Position numbers and translations under genes: made by a program. Under the pieces are notes generated by a model. That model was not told the origin of the DNA, ran no database searches, and saw only the letters and a list, made by a program, of their open reading frames with translations. From Margaritispora aquatica (lineage: Eukaryota; Ascomycota; Leotiomycetes; Helotiales; Discinellaceae), in assembly GCA_007644065.1 (NCBI GenBank), contig VJWN01000004.1, positions 682,001 through 746,000 on the forward strand: DNA of 64,000 nt, given 5' to 3'. Position 1 is the stretch's first letter. Each line of letters starts with the position of its first letter. Of the stretch, positions 1 through 12,496 are shown piece by piece.

Positions 1-1012
1 CGAGGCTGCAGAGGGAGGCCGAGATAGGTTCTTGTAGGACTTCTTCTTCAATCCACACAGAGACATTGGACATTATACGGAAGATCGACAATAACGGTAA
101 AGACAGAGGAGAACGACACTTTCGAGCATTATTTGGAGGTGTTAAGGGTTAAGGAAGTCGGAGTCGATGTCTTGAACAAACTCCTATTGTCTCTTTTGTC
201 ACTCCTTCATTAATATTACATATCTCCTATTATTTTTCATCTCATATTACTCGCACTTGGACATCTCTATATCGGGAGTGTCAGATCTGGACGCATTTTA
301 CTTCGTCAAAGCCGGGTGCGTGGGCACATAGTGGACAATGGATACGAAGGCATGGCGCGCATCATACCACCGGATTATGCCAACCACATGTAAGAGATTT
401 CTGCTATATTCCTACTGGTATCTTCCTTGTGGTTGCGACTGGAAGTGGTGATTATCAATTTGATTTGGACGACGATTATCCTTGCGATATATTTGCCCCT
501 CATTTCAATGGATATTTGACACGTTTGCTGGTGGGACGTGCATGTTCTACTATTGAAACCAGACGTTTGTAGGTGCCTGTAGGAGGTAGATCTTGTGCGC
601 AAGACGTTGAAGTGTCAACTCTAGATGCTCAGTCAGTGCTGATGGTGATGTTCAAGAGCTACCTCCATCATGCCGAGATTTCCATGAAGAGTCACTTGAG
701 GTGCAGGCTGGAGCACTCCGTGCGCTTAGCAAAAATCGACTCCATGGAAGGGAAATTAATCCTATAATAATTTCCAGATCTCTATGAGATTCGTCCAAAT
801 GGCGATCAGGATAGCCAATTCAGTAATCCATTGAATTTACAGCCCTATCTGCAATCTTGAAGAGACCATTTCTGCTAAATGCTCTATTTTGTCTTGGCAA
901 TTCATGAACTGACCACCCTGCGAATGTATCGCCGCTCTTCATACCACACTTCAAACATTTCACAAATTCTGACTGACTTGGACCAGGTCAAAACAAACGA
1001 GAGAAAGAAAGT
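1..1012. other. Non-coding stretch at left edge
   Basis: Only short open frames on both strands, none with a recognisable domain or a coherent exon chain. The last 150 bases are probably the promoter and 5' leader of the F-box gene that starts at 1013. The left end could hold the tail of a neighbouring gene, but nothing readable supports that. Confidence 0.5.
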
Positions 1013-2529
1013 ATGGAGCGATCGACGAGCAAAATAGAATTACTACCGACAGAGATTCTCATTCCGATCCTGGAATTTGTATATCTGCCTCGAAAAAAAC
1101 ACTACGGTCACTCCGACCAAAGATGCTTAGGCGCTTTCAATCTACTCGCTGCCATGAAAACCTGTCAGCGTTTCAATTCGGTTGGCCAGCCTGTGTTGTG
1201 GCAGCGTGTAGAACAAGCACGACTTCAGGATCTAGTAAACCTCGTTCGGACGGCATCCCAAAGACCGGAGCTTGCAAAACATGCACGTATCATGAAATTG
1301 CATGGGCTTCAGATCCACGATAACCTGCTTCTTGGTGAACCTTATGACGAAACAGAGCAAAGGAGTATATCAAATCGAGTTCGCAACCATCAGCAGTGGA
1401 GCAGCTTGGTATCAACCGCACTGTCACTCTGTGGAAACATAGAAAAGCTAGAGTTGATTCTCTCAACGAGGGATCATATGAACATTGATCTTTTGACAGA
1501 CGACCTCTGGTCCAGAGACCATTCTCAGCCATTCTTACCTAGGCTTCGCGAGCTCTCTATATCCTTCGATAAGTGCTGCAAGCAACCTTGGGTAATGAAA
1601 AATCTTCGACGATTTCTGAGACACCCTACTCTACAAATTTTTCGGGGCTACAAAATTGGCGGCAACATGTGGCCTCTGGACGAGAATGGGAAGTCAGAGC
1701 GTGTGGAATTGCTTCTTACGAGCGTCCATCTGGAAAGCTCAAATATTGGAACTGTAACTATGCAAGAGCTTCTTGAATCTTGCACATCTCTAGAGGAATT
1801 TACGTATGACCATGTGCATAACGGTAATATAGATGGGGACAAGGTAAGTTTACTGTCTTTTACTTTGCACCACTTACGCCTGCATCTATTTCTCCTCTGA
1901 TGGAGAGACAACCGAACCCTTTTTGTATTCCTTGATTTTCTTGAACAGACAACTAACTCGAGTTTTCATCGAATCGATAGTTCTATCCAATCAACTTGGG
2001 TCATCATCTGAAACTCAAGGCGGCGACGTTGAAGAGATTATCCCTCTTCCGAGGTGAAAGACTCAACCGGAAATTCCACAATACCAGAGCTAACAACCTA
2101 ACAACCATCGGCTCTTTATGTGATTTTACAATGCTCACTGAACTCAACATTACCGCGCATCTTCTCCTGGGCTGGCAAGAGCTGATGGGATCCGAGTGGT
2201 CCCGCCATTACCAGGCACGCGCTCCAGAGACATATAAGCTTGCACCCAGTCTTCCGAGATCGCTCCAGAAGCTGCGACTCATGGCTTGTGGACCGATGGT
2301 ATTGCAAGAAGTGATAGAGCTCGTGGAGGAGAAGGAGAGACTGGTGCCATGTCTCAAGAGTGTCGTTCTTGAGTTTCAGGATATGATGGATGGTAAATAT
2401 ACAGGGAGCTTCATGGATAGAGTCGCACGAAGACAGGCGTCACATATGATGGTGAATGAGAAGTTATTGGCCGAGCTAGAAGTTTTATGTGTGGCAAAAG
2501 AAGTTGTGCTTGATATTTGGTACAATTGA
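1013..2529 (+). CDS. F-box domain protein with LRR-like C-terminal part
   Basis: Two exons, 1013-1843 and 1981-2529, encode 459 aa. The 137-bp intron has donor GTAAGT and acceptor GATAG, with an AACTAAC branch-like site, and it joins the exons in phase 0. Residues 8-26 (IELLPTEILIPILEFVYLP) match the start of an F-box, the segment that binds Skp1 in SCF ubiquitin ligases. A fungal-style helical region follows, with repeated leucine spacing (LRELSISF, LRRFLRHPTLQIF, LEEFTYDHV, LKRLSLFRG, LQKLRLMACGP) that suggests degenerate leucine-rich repeats for substrate binding. The start is the first ATG in frame, just after an A-rich leader. No signal peptide or membrane segment is visible. The substrate cannot be inferred. 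The family is large and often lineage-specific in filamentous fungi. Confidence 0.85.
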
Positions 2530-5500
2530 GGAGTGCTTGATGCGTTGCCTGGTCGTTGAACAAGGCAAACATACAACGATTAATCGCATCTGGGCATGGA
2601 GGTAGATCTGTGGAAGATTCTTGTATGGATTGGGCTCGTAATGCGAGCCATGGGGCTCTTCGATGTTGCTTGTCCATTAAAATTAGCTGTTGCATTAGGC
2701 TTCCTTCTGAAATGTAAACTTAATAAGATTGAGAGTGCCTCACGCAACATTTTCCAGCTGTTGGGTGCTCTGAACGTTTCAAGTTTGTTTGGCACAATCG
2801 AATTCTATTCCAACAGGAAGTCAAGACAAAACCTGGGTCGGTAGATCGTAAATACAACTCCTGTAATATACTCCAACTTGACTGGGAAAGAGGATCATCC
2901 GGTTCGTCCGGAGTGTATTCATTTCGAAGCTCAATATTCATTGAAGCTGACTTGATGATCCATCAAAACCACATCGCCACCAAAAAGCGCTTGCCAACAA
3001 GTCCTCAACCTCCCTCAAACACTAACCTGTCTGTCATGCAATAACTACAACGGATCGGTCCTATAGGTTGTATTTCACTTGTCTCAAAGATTGGGCCGCT
3101 CATGGAGTAGAGATCCGGTCTATTCTGGATTATGTTCGAAAGCGACATTTGAAAAGCTTCGACGTCAAGGTAGACTCAATGTTGCAGAGTTCGTTGCAGA
3201 ATTCATTGCAGAATCTCTCCTTCCGATGTAATGCCTCCGATACCTTCTCCATGCAACTTCAACCCCATTCTGCAGAACTGCTACTAACGCGACGAGTTCT
3301 CTCCTTAAACTACTTCCGTGACTTTGACCGCATTTGTTCGGAGGCTGTGCCGCACCTATTGCTAATCACGAGTCGTGATATCGCATTGTCGTTGTCGTTG
3401 GTGGCTTCGAGACAGGTCTTGGTTGTTGGCTTGCGCGTTGTCTTGGAGTTGTGGTGCTGGTGTTTGGGAGTGAGCGAGACATTGAGGATGGCCGGCTCTG
3501 GAGCTGAATGTTAAACCCCTGAGTGATTAGCGTGTTTTCTATCAGTAGCCGAGCGATTAGTGGGACTTGGATGACGGAGGTATGCCATTTCTGACATCAG
3601 CATGTTAGATTAGCTTGTCTTTCTTTGAGTAAGAACTATGATGCTGATTTGATGGAATCATGATAGGATAAGCGTTAAAGACGGAAGATAGATTTTCTAC
3701 AATATCGTTGAGGTATTTTAGAGGTATATCCGTAGAGAGTTTCCTTGTATTAAAAGCACAGCTGTCCGACCCCTCCAATTTGCCTGTCTGAGTGCTTCTC
3801 AGCCTGTCGATCTGCTTTCACAGACATGTGAATTAGGTATGGAGAGATAAAATTCAGCTATCTTACATGCAAGAGTCTAGCAAATTTCTGTCACACCCCA
3901 CAAAGCGCCAAACTGTGCGCAAGGAAGCAAATGTTTGCTACGGGAGTTATCTAATGCGGACCGGAAAAAGCCCTTACCCCTCCAAACACATCTCCATCTA
4001 AACCAGCCACTCAAGCAGTCCTTGCTTCCTTGTCACAAGCAATGTCTCAAAGGTGCGATCTGCAACAGAACTTCGGAAACCCATCAATATGAGTGAATGT
4101 GAAGGCTGGCTCCGGTCACTTGCGCCAGATCTGGCGATGTGCTCCGTTGTTTGCTGGGTGGCCCTGGTGTGGTGGTGCTGTGCCACCGATATGTCTCGGC
4201 TGCTGGTTTAGATGCGATGTGCAACAAATGCTCTGAGTAACAAGAGGGAAATCGATTGGCTATGAGATCTATAATAGCGAGTTTTAAGAGGTTGAGATTA
4301 GGAAGTTTTTATACATTTAATTGCTGTTAGGAAACCGTTGCTCAATATCAAGATGTGATGTCACTTGCAAGGATTATGCGCTGTTGCATGAGAAGGATAT
4401 TTGAACTCAGGGCCTATTGCACATCGAATGTTCATCGACTGTCAATTCTAATAAGATTAAATGAAAGCAGCAGTATTGATAGAAAGGATGTATTATTACA
4501 GCAGGTAGGTATAATCCGTCTATTTTCTAGGCTAATGTGCCTCCTTAGTGCTGAGTGCCACCCTGAGATAGCCAAGTCTTAAGAGTTCAGAGTTCCGACG
4601 GCCTTTCGAATAGTTGAATCATGTATTACTTCTCGATTCCATTATTTAATCAAAAGCTGAAGATGCAGTTGGCTTAACAAGTCTTGTTTCTGTAAATATG
4701 GTCAATTTCACGCAACTTTTATTGCCAATCACTTACGCGATCTACTTTTTGCTGAGCAAATCTCAATGCAGCACTCTGCTGAGATTGATTGAAATGAGAA
4801 TTTTTGTAACTGAAAGTAGTCTCACTATCTTGGATAGGCAAGTTCGCATTGAGGTTTGGTAATCGATGGCTTAATTTGAACTTCACGAACCTGAGCAAGG
4901 GGAGATATAAGACGCAGGTTTGAAAAGTTTCTCATCAGATAATACTTATGTCTTTTATAGGCTGTGTTTGGGTTGGAAGTAGATCAATACTGAGCTGCTA
5001 AGCGAATCTAGTGGATGATTGTAAATCGGTCCAATTTTCGATAAATGCGAAGATTATAATTTGTGCACAGAAAGTGCTTATTGTAGATGAATTGATTTGA
5101 GACAAGCCTGGGGCGAGTCTGGTGTGAATTGTTTGAGTTGTTCTAAGGCTGTGGCGAGAAAATATGAATTCAACGTGACATTAGCTGTATACAAGAAAAC
5201 GAGAGGTGGACAAGGAGCCGATGAATGTGTGATATTCTGCACCGAATGTCCCTCCATGTAGCTGTTTATGCACTCGAATCCAGGAAAACATGAAAATGAG
5301 GTTGAAGAAATATTGGTAATCGAAAAGCCTACTGAATTCATTGATATAGCAAACTGAAGTGTTAATGACTTTTTGTGAACTTGCAGCTGAAGGACTTCTT
5401 CATACTATACTTTGACTTCAAACATTCGGCTTCGAATCGCTCCAGAAGCCCTTCTCATCGTTTTTAGAAGGGGCGCGAAGATCCCGAAGGCGTTCTTCTG

Positions 5501-6587
5501 CTCGTTGCAATCTTTGTCTGCGTGGAACAGGCTTCTCCTTTTCCCTAGCATAGTTCCTTGCAGTGCTAACCTCATTATAAAATACATCTTTAGGTCCTCG
5601 CAGGCTAATTGTTAATCTCTCACTTCTCAGGATCTCACCATGGAGGCGATTTCGAATTGCTATGGCATCTCTTCTATCCTTGACTCTGACTTGGGCACGT
5701 TGCGTTCAAGGTCCATTTTTATTCACGGCAGACAGGTGAAGATGAACAACGCTCACAGATGTGGGGAACAGACCTATGAGCTCAGATATTTTTGTGGTGA
5801 CATGAATATTTCCAATGTCCAAAGGATATGATTCCCTGTTCTGAAGATGTATAGGTTCACGCGCTGCAATACCTCGACCTCGAGGAGTGCTGCTGACAGA
5901 GCCAGTGGCCAGAGGTTGCTCAGGGGGTTGCTCGAGACCGGTCGGCTTCCTCTTTGGTATCCTTAGTAAGTACTTGAAACGTCGATCTTTAACTCAGAGT
6001 TGAGATCCATGATGAGGTAAGAGAATAAACGTCGACTAGAGACGAACGTGGAGGTTGAATTTTTTTTGGAATGGAACAGTGCCTAAGGCAGCGTTCAAGT
6101 ATGAAATGATATCAAAGTGATACAGCTCAAGGTTATGTTGAGTCAAGCACTGTCCGAAGAAAAATGCAGTGACGAGAAGATTAGAATTCTGTAACTTACC
6201 TATTTGTACTTGCTATTGTGGTAGTATTATTGGTTGTGTTTCTGTTATTGTTTGGTTGCAGATTTTGTTTGATTCGGACAGGTGAAAGCCATATCAAGAT
6301 AATCTGAAAAGCATCGCTTTTGCCTCGCTCAGTCTCGTAATGTGAGGTGTGATATAGGCAGCCGTCCATTCCCGTCGGCGTCAAATGTGCAACATAAATG
6401 AAGAATGTCGTTGGAGTAGTATATTCGGGTCATCTTCGGTCCAACTTTGCAGCGGGACAGTCTACGTCACTGAAGCTTGTGATTCGCAGTGCACTTTTGA
6501 CAGCAAACAACGCCAGCGAGGTCAAAAGTCTTCCATTTGTGCTATTTCCTTTTCTCTCTCCTTCGTATCAGCACTCTCTACCTCGAA
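2530..6587. other. Gene-poor stretch, no supported gene
   Basis: About 4 kb with many short open frames but no domain, no long exon chain and no transposon signature. The longest frame, at 3068-3514 on the plus strand, has a plausible start but turns into low-information Leu/Val/Ser-rich sequence and has no family I recognise. The final part, before 6588, is the likely promoter of the Mpv17-family gene. It may contain decayed genes too degraded to recognise by eye. Confidence 0.4.
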
Positions 6588-7284
6588 ATGCCATCAGTAA
6601 TTGTCAACTCCACGATTCAAGCCTGTATATTAACAGCAACCTCGAATTTCATTGCCCAAGCCATCACGGCATACAAGACCAACGTGCGACCCAAGCTCTT
6701 TCATCTGGAAGCATAAACCACTAACATTTGCAGGCTCCTTTCTCGATACAATGGCTCCCAGTCTTCCAATTCGTGCTCTTCACGGCCCTTAGTACGCCCC
6801 CTAATTTTGTTTGGTGCGTATCTGTCCCCTCCAGCCAAAGCTCAAGCTCACAACTCACAGGCAATCCTTTCTCGAAGCTTCGTTCCCCTCGACCTACCTC
6901 ACCCCCTCCCCCTCTGCCATAGCAGCAGCCTCCTCCTCCAATGAGAAGGAGCTTGACCGCGAAGAGAAGACCAACGAGCTCCTCGAGCCCAAGCTCTCTA
7001 TACCCAATACTCTGATCAAGTTCTTCCTGGACCAGACTATCGGTGCAACAGTAAACACATTAGCATTCTCCCTAGTGTTTGCAGGGTTTGCAGGGAAGGG
7101 ATATGTCGAGGCCATAGCAGATGCGAAGCAGGAATTCTGGCCGCTCGTGCAGGCTGGTTGGAAGTTGTGGCCGATGGTTAGCTTGTTGAATTACTCGGTC
7201 GTGTCGAGTGTAGAGGGCAGGACGCTGGTGGGCAGTCTGGCGGGGATGGGGTGGGGTGTTTATATGAGTTTGATGCGAATCTAG
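6588..7284 (+). CDS. Mpv17/PMP22-family membrane protein
   Basis: Three exons, 6588-6683, 6734-6813 and 6861-7284, with introns of 50 and 47 bp, encode 199 aa. Joined, they give the classic family layout: an N-terminal helix with SNFIAQAITAY, the segment PFSIQWLPVFQFVLFTAL followed by TPPNFVWQSFLEASFP, and a C-terminal block with WKLWPMVSLLNYSVV and VGSLAGMGWGVYMSL. Family members (human Mpv17 and PMP22/PXMP2, yeast Sym1) are about 170-200 aa, have four membrane spans, and sit in the mitochondrial inner membrane or the peroxisome as small channels. A charged linker (SSNEKELDREEKTNE) between spans 2 and 3 is typical of the fungal members. The donor inside the Trp codon of PPNFVW is phase 2 and restores W-Q exactly. 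Mitochondrion versus peroxisome cannot be decided here. Confidence 0.9.
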
Positions 7285-9440
7285 GTAGGTGGTGTGTTTG
7301 GAGTTTGCGATATAGTGTTGAGTAACATTTTGGTTCATATATTGTTTAGTGATTGGGAAAGGGGATCATGATACCACTAGAGATACTGTTAGGGCATAGA
7401 AAGTTCTTACTCGTGGTAGCTCGGTTTATGTGGTGTGAAATATTTTGGAAGTCTTCGTTCTTTTCCTTCCTCTTAAGACAAGTTCAAGAATCTTCTCGTG
7501 GTTTTTCCCTCTCAACTTTGACAACAGAATTTCTCTCAAGGCACCTCGCGTGGTACCTCGTTAGGTTTCTTGTTTTGGGTGGTTCATATGCTCTATCAAT
7601 GTTGTTAACTGCAGAACCAATTCCTCACTACTACAAGATTCAATGGGCAAAGTGGAAAAGGCATCTATGCTTTCTAGACGTGGACTCCCATTGACACAAT
7701 AGGAATGAAACGATACGGATAACTCTAGACTGCTGCTATATCTTGGATGGCAAAAAAAGGTGTGATGGAGTGCGTCTAAAAGTTTGACTTCGAACTTCAC
7801 AAATGAAAGATTGCCGCCTCAATAATTCTCTTACAAGAAGAAGTCCGGATAAAACCCAATGAATGCAGAGAATTGAACGATGGTTACCCATCAAGATCAT
7901 CAAGGCCGTTGCACTTCTAGCAGGGTGGACATCGAATCGTTCCTCGGAGCCTCTTCGACTCTTGGAGGAACTATCCTGACCAACCGTTAAAAGAGCCAAA
8001 TCCGAGTCGGAGACTTGAGAAGCACACCTAAGTCTGCCAGTTTGCTTCAGATTGTAATCCACTGCCTATGAACTGTCCTTGATGCATACCCTACCCAGAT
8101 TGGCCACATGCGTTCAGACAAGAGAACTACTTGCTGCAACACAGAACGGAGGCAGCCATGTGCATTGCAGAAAAGTCGTCGGAAGGACAATTTGACGTTT
8201 AAACAAGCTAGAAACAGTAGAAGCTGCCTCAAACCCTGGCTATTGAAACATCTATCAGCTGTTTCTGTTGCTGATTCATGACTTCAAAGTATTTCGGAAG
8301 AAACGGACCGGTTCTAAAGGAGATCTATTTCATGTCATGTCGTTGGAATCGAATTGATGAAAGTGGGCCGAGTAAAGACAGAACTATCACCAGGTGTTTT
8401 AGCTTGTCCTATGCCACTGTACATGATGCAGAAAGACTGAATTAATATTGTCCGAAGGCCGGAAGAATGTCACGGCGCAAATGATCCATCTTTGCTGACA
8501 GAGTTAGATACTGTCAGCTCCGTACCAACAAAAGAACCCCACACTCTACCCTTCCAGATTTCGAATAGATATACGATTGGTGGACTGGCTCACAGAACGT
8601 ACAGAACTCAAAACCACCAAGCCAATTCATCAACATCAAACAACCAGCCCCAGCCCTATAATTCTTCCAGTTCCTTCGTCCCAGAAATTCCATCAAAGGC
8701 GGAGGGGCTCGATGCCAAGCGAGTCCACCTCATCTCATCGCAACCACAGCCGGCGCAGAGTGCTGTAGATCCCAACCTTAAAACCGCCATGCACATCTCA
8801 TGTACTCTGGTCAAGGTCATGAAATTTTACTCTATCTCGCTACTAGATCGCATCATGCGCGGTTATTTGACCTCTTCACTCCAGCAACACCTTCGCACCG
8901 GCCGGAAACAATTTTTCCATGCACCTCGGCTTTCATTGACCTTTGATGAGACCAAAAGGTGAGAGGTATAGTGGGGCGGATGGCACCCCGCTGACCCCGC
9001 GATTGGATTAGATTGAATTGGAGATACAGTACTGTGCTATGCTGGTGCTCGTTTGTTTCGTTCCCTGATGCTCATGCGACGGCAGGTTATCGATAGAGAC
9101 CGGAGGGGTCTGGGTCTGGACAGGTCAGAGCTAGGCTGGGCTTGCGAGGTATATCGGCAAGAAAGTACTTCTTCCTTTTGTCTCCATTGCTTCCGCTATC
9201 TTCATTCTTGATTGTTCTCCATTATCTCTTCGATCTTGAAGTTTCTGCGTTGCTAAGAAAATAGTTTGGAGGTTCGCAAGCTGAAACTGAACGACCCCGC
9301 ACCAGTGTGGCATAGCTCTAACGACAGCATACAACATTTGTTAGTACGCGAGAGATCTGTTGGAACTTCCATTCAAGAGTTTCAATCTCGACCACTTGAA
9401 GAGCTCTAGGAACTAAAGAAAGATTTGGGAGAGAGTAAAA
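7285..9440. other. Intergenic, no supported gene
   Basis: The plus-strand frame at 8492-8962 (156 codons) is the longest. Its composition (Ser, Asn, Gln and Pro runs) and lack of any motif do not support coding. The last few hundred bases are probably the promoter of the Dabb gene at 9441. Confidence 0.4.
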
Positions 9441-9887
9441 ATGTCTAAAGTCATTCGCATTACGATGTTTAAGCTGCCCTCTCCGGAGGTTGCAGAGGCT
9501 TTCAAGGGACTGTACACCATCCTATCCAAGACAGCTGAGAAGGTATTGTTCTTTCATATACATTATTGCATCACACCCCTTGTCATAGATTCTATCCAAT
9601 CCAGCTCTTCATTTCAAGTCTACCCATGGATCAATCACTAATAACAACCACTCCACCAGGACGGCGCACCTTACATTCTCTCCCTCGAAGCAGGTCCGAC
9701 TTACGACGACCCACGCTCTCAAGGCTGGAACTTCGTGGCCAAGAGTGAGTTCAAGTCTATCGACGACATGCGCTTCTACGACACTGGCTGTGCTGCGCAT
9801 CAGGTCCTGAAGGTGGGCACGAAGCCATTGGGCGTGAAGGAGGTCATGACAATTTACTATGAGCCTGCTGTTGTTCGGAAGCTATAG
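9441..9887 (+). CDS. Stress-responsive A/B barrel (Dabb) domain protein
   Basis: Two exons, 9441-9542 and 9660-9887, encode 109 aa; the 117-bp intron is phase 0. The opening VIRITMFKLPS, then LYTILSKTAEKDGAPYILSLEAG and a strand near the C-terminus (VKEVMTIYYEPAVV), fit the small alpha+beta ferredoxin-like fold of the Dabb family. These proteins are about 100 aa, dimeric and soluble, and were first noted as salt- or stress-induced. Close relatives include EthD-like and olivetolic-acid-cyclase-like enzymes, so a catalytic role in small-molecule metabolism is possible but not shown. The domain fills the protein and no targeting signal is visible. The next gene, the dienelactone hydrolase, lies on the opposite strand and converges on this one. 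Confidence 0.8.
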
Positions 9888-10686
9888 TGCGTTCATGGAG
9901 GCAGAGAGAATATGTGTTGTTGAGAGCTGGGGGGAGAGGAAGTGTGGTTTGGTATTGAGAGGGACTGGTGAGATGGCCGTGAGGGCTACAAATGGGCGGG
10001 GATAAGACGGGGACCGGACAAGGAGGAGAGATAGGATCTTACGAAATCAGGATGAGTTGGGATGAGATGGTACGAGATGGCGTTCCTTGGGGCAACCTAT
10101 ATAGATGAGTCTGCAATTTGGTTTCCTAGAAAGAAGTGGTCGCCCAGATGTTTTTACTTCTGGCAATGCAAGGACTTACAGCCATAGCACCACATTGTTA
10201 CTTATCATTCCACTCTTCAATTTCTCTCTTCTGCATGATTGCTAAAGCATAACGGCATTTACCTCGCGATTCGTGGTAAAATATGAACGTGTGACCAGAT
10301 TAGCTGATATTGCTTGTTGGATCGTCTTCTCAAGCTTTTGAACATGGAAAGTGAGAAGAAAGAACAGGCTTAAACACTTCTTTATGTCTTCTTTGATTCA
10401 TGGGGCATGAGAGCGCTGATATGCACCATATCGCACATTTTGAATGAAGAAAGACGTTTCCTTGCCTATGTGTCTTCCAATCTACATTCATACAAGGAGC
10501 AAAATGGAAATAGCCACGAATTCCTTAAAACATGCTGTTGATTGCATCAAGATCAAGTAGGTAGTAAACGACCTACCATACCTCCAAACCTCAAGTATTA
10601 CCAGTTGACAGTTTCACCTACTACCTTGCCTCACTCAACCTTCATCCCGCAATCTTACAATCTTACCACCTCCAATCCCAAACCAA
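9888..10686. other. Convergent 3' region between Dabb and dienelactone hydrolase genes
   Basis: Holds the 3' flanks of two genes that point toward each other. A G-rich stretch (about 9950-10090, repeated GATGAGATGG-like units) follows the Dabb stop codon. No further gene is seen. Confidence 0.5.
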
Positions 10687-11761
10687 TCAGAGATACCTCC
10701 CCATAAAATCCAACACAGTCTTATAACCCCTCTCATACTCCTCCTTACACCTCTTATCGCTCAAATCACCTCTCGCGCCCATCCACCCATGGATCTGGTC
10801 CTTAAAGATCTCGACATGCTTCTCACCTGTCAAGTTCTCCTCGAATTTCGCCACGTCATCGGCTGGCTCGTCCATCGATGCGAGCATACACAATGGGATC
10901 TTGATTGATGTCGCTTCTGAGGGGTCAACCATCGCGGGGTGACATTCGGCTGCCGCGCTGAAGGGATTGCTGGGTGCGGAGGTGGTGAGAGATACGATTT
11001 TACCACCCCAGCAGAACTGTGTATGGTTAGATTAGTTTTCGTTTGTGGTGGTTGGGATTGGGAGAGGGAAACCTACGCCTACGATACCCCAAGACTTGAT
11101 GCCGGGTGAATGTTTGTCAATTGCTTTGATCATGTCTGGAATCTGGCACAGATATTATCAGTAAGATTTCGACTGGCTGATAAAACACTCATGATTTTTT
11201 TCATGTCCAGAAAAAGAGATGTTCCAATGGTCCTGCAGATCATTCACACAAGAAAACAAAAATCAACTCACCTTCCCAGCAGTCGTAGGAGGAGCACCCT
11301 TCCCTCCAAAGAAAGCACCAAGCTGCTTCTCCTTCTCCTTGTTGTCCGGAGGATACCACGAGATATCAGCCGGCTGGCCCTCAAACCAATCTGGCATGAA
11401 TACGCGATACTGATTGTGCGTGTCCGAAGTCGAGAGGATGTCTGCCCCTTGAAGTGTCTGTGGAAAATAGCCGAATATATCGTAGATGAAGAGGAGTGCT
11501 TTGGTGGCTGAGGAGGGACCGGTAACGTCTGTTCGTGTTAGCTATGGCAATTCCTTTGGGTTGCATGGGAATTGGGAGGTGTATAAACTGGATGGGAGTT
11601 TGGAGGTGGGTAGGAAGTTGGAAGCAGCCCGAGAACATGGAGAGAAAACACCTACAAGTCTTCAATCCATTAATCGTCTCATATTTGCCCTTGGCTTCAT
11701 ATCCATCAGATACAATTGGAGGAATACTGCAACAAGCAGCCGAATGACCATGCATTGCCAT
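10687..11761 (-). CDS. Dienelactone hydrolase family protein
   Basis: Four exons (11656-11761, 11272-11528, 11077-11142, 10687-11016) encode 252 aa, the usual size for this alpha/beta hydrolase family. Start at ATG 11761. The second exon carries TKALLFIYDIFGYFPQTLQ; the exon 3-4 junction restores the nucleophile elbow GIVGFCWGGK with Cys145, the hallmark of dienelactone hydrolases (Cys-Asp-His triad instead of Ser). The acid and histidine are expected in the last exon (MDEPADD and DQIHGWMGARGD). Classical members hydrolyse dienelactone to maleylacetate in chloroaromatic breakdown; many fungal paralogs have unknown substrates. An alternative donor 3 nt away would insert Val-Gly before FCWGG and break the motif, so GGC|GTAGGT was chosen. 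No targeting peptide is visible, so it is probably cytosolic. Confidence 0.9.
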
Positions 11762-12496
11762 GTTGAATATTGTTCTTCTTCTGATGTGTTGAACCCGAGG
11801 TCTTAATTGTCGTTGATTTCGAGAATTACTTTGAATTGGAAATTGCGTGCAATTGACTGTAATAAGTGACTTCACAAACTGCTTCAAAAGTCAACTGAGA
11901 TCTTGATGGAAGCTTGTCGGAGTAGTGTCTGGGAGGAAGGAAGTTTATATCGTACCTGAAGACGCGGGGTCAACGTTGATCGATAAGTGACGTATCGGAT
12001 CATCTGTATTTAGAGTGAGCTTCGAGGAGGGGTAGCTGCACGTGATAGTTATTTGGAAATACGAAAGACAGAGGGAGAAAAGATCGAGACAGAGGAAGGG
12101 AATTGGAATTATTTCCGCCTACAACTACTATAGAATGAAGCTATCTCACGTAAGGAAGAAAGCAAAAGCTTAATCCTACCAACCAAATTAGCAGCTAGAT
12201 CTCTTGATATCACTGCCTCAACTATGCAACTGTGGATAGCATAAGTTAAAGGAAAAACTCAATTTGAAGTAGCAAGTTCTTAGGGAACAAATGCTGTGTG
12301 CATCCTACCATAGGTACTGTGAACAAACCCGCCACCCATCTCTGCATCCATGGCTGAAAAGCACAATCACTGAAGACCACTACCTATCATGCAAAGACCA
12401 AAAAGCTGACCATACGCCTGAACTCCTCCGAAATGTTGACCAACAGAAAATAGAAGATGACTAATCCTACAACAAGGAAATTATGACCGGTCGAGC
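11762..12496. other. Intergenic between dienelactone hydrolase start and SH3 gene 3' end
   Basis: Probably the promoter of the dienelactone hydrolase gene (minus strand) plus the 3' flank of the SH3 gene. It holds one GCACGTGAT E-box-like word near 12040. No gene is seen. Confidence 0.4.

Noticed and set aside
3068..3514. 148-codon plus-strand ORF in the gene-poor stretch
   Set aside because: No family, no partner exons, low-information Leu/Val/Ser-rich end. It may be a remnant but is not supported.
8492..8962. 156-codon plus-strand ORF
   Set aside because: Low-complexity composition and no motif; no convincing start context.
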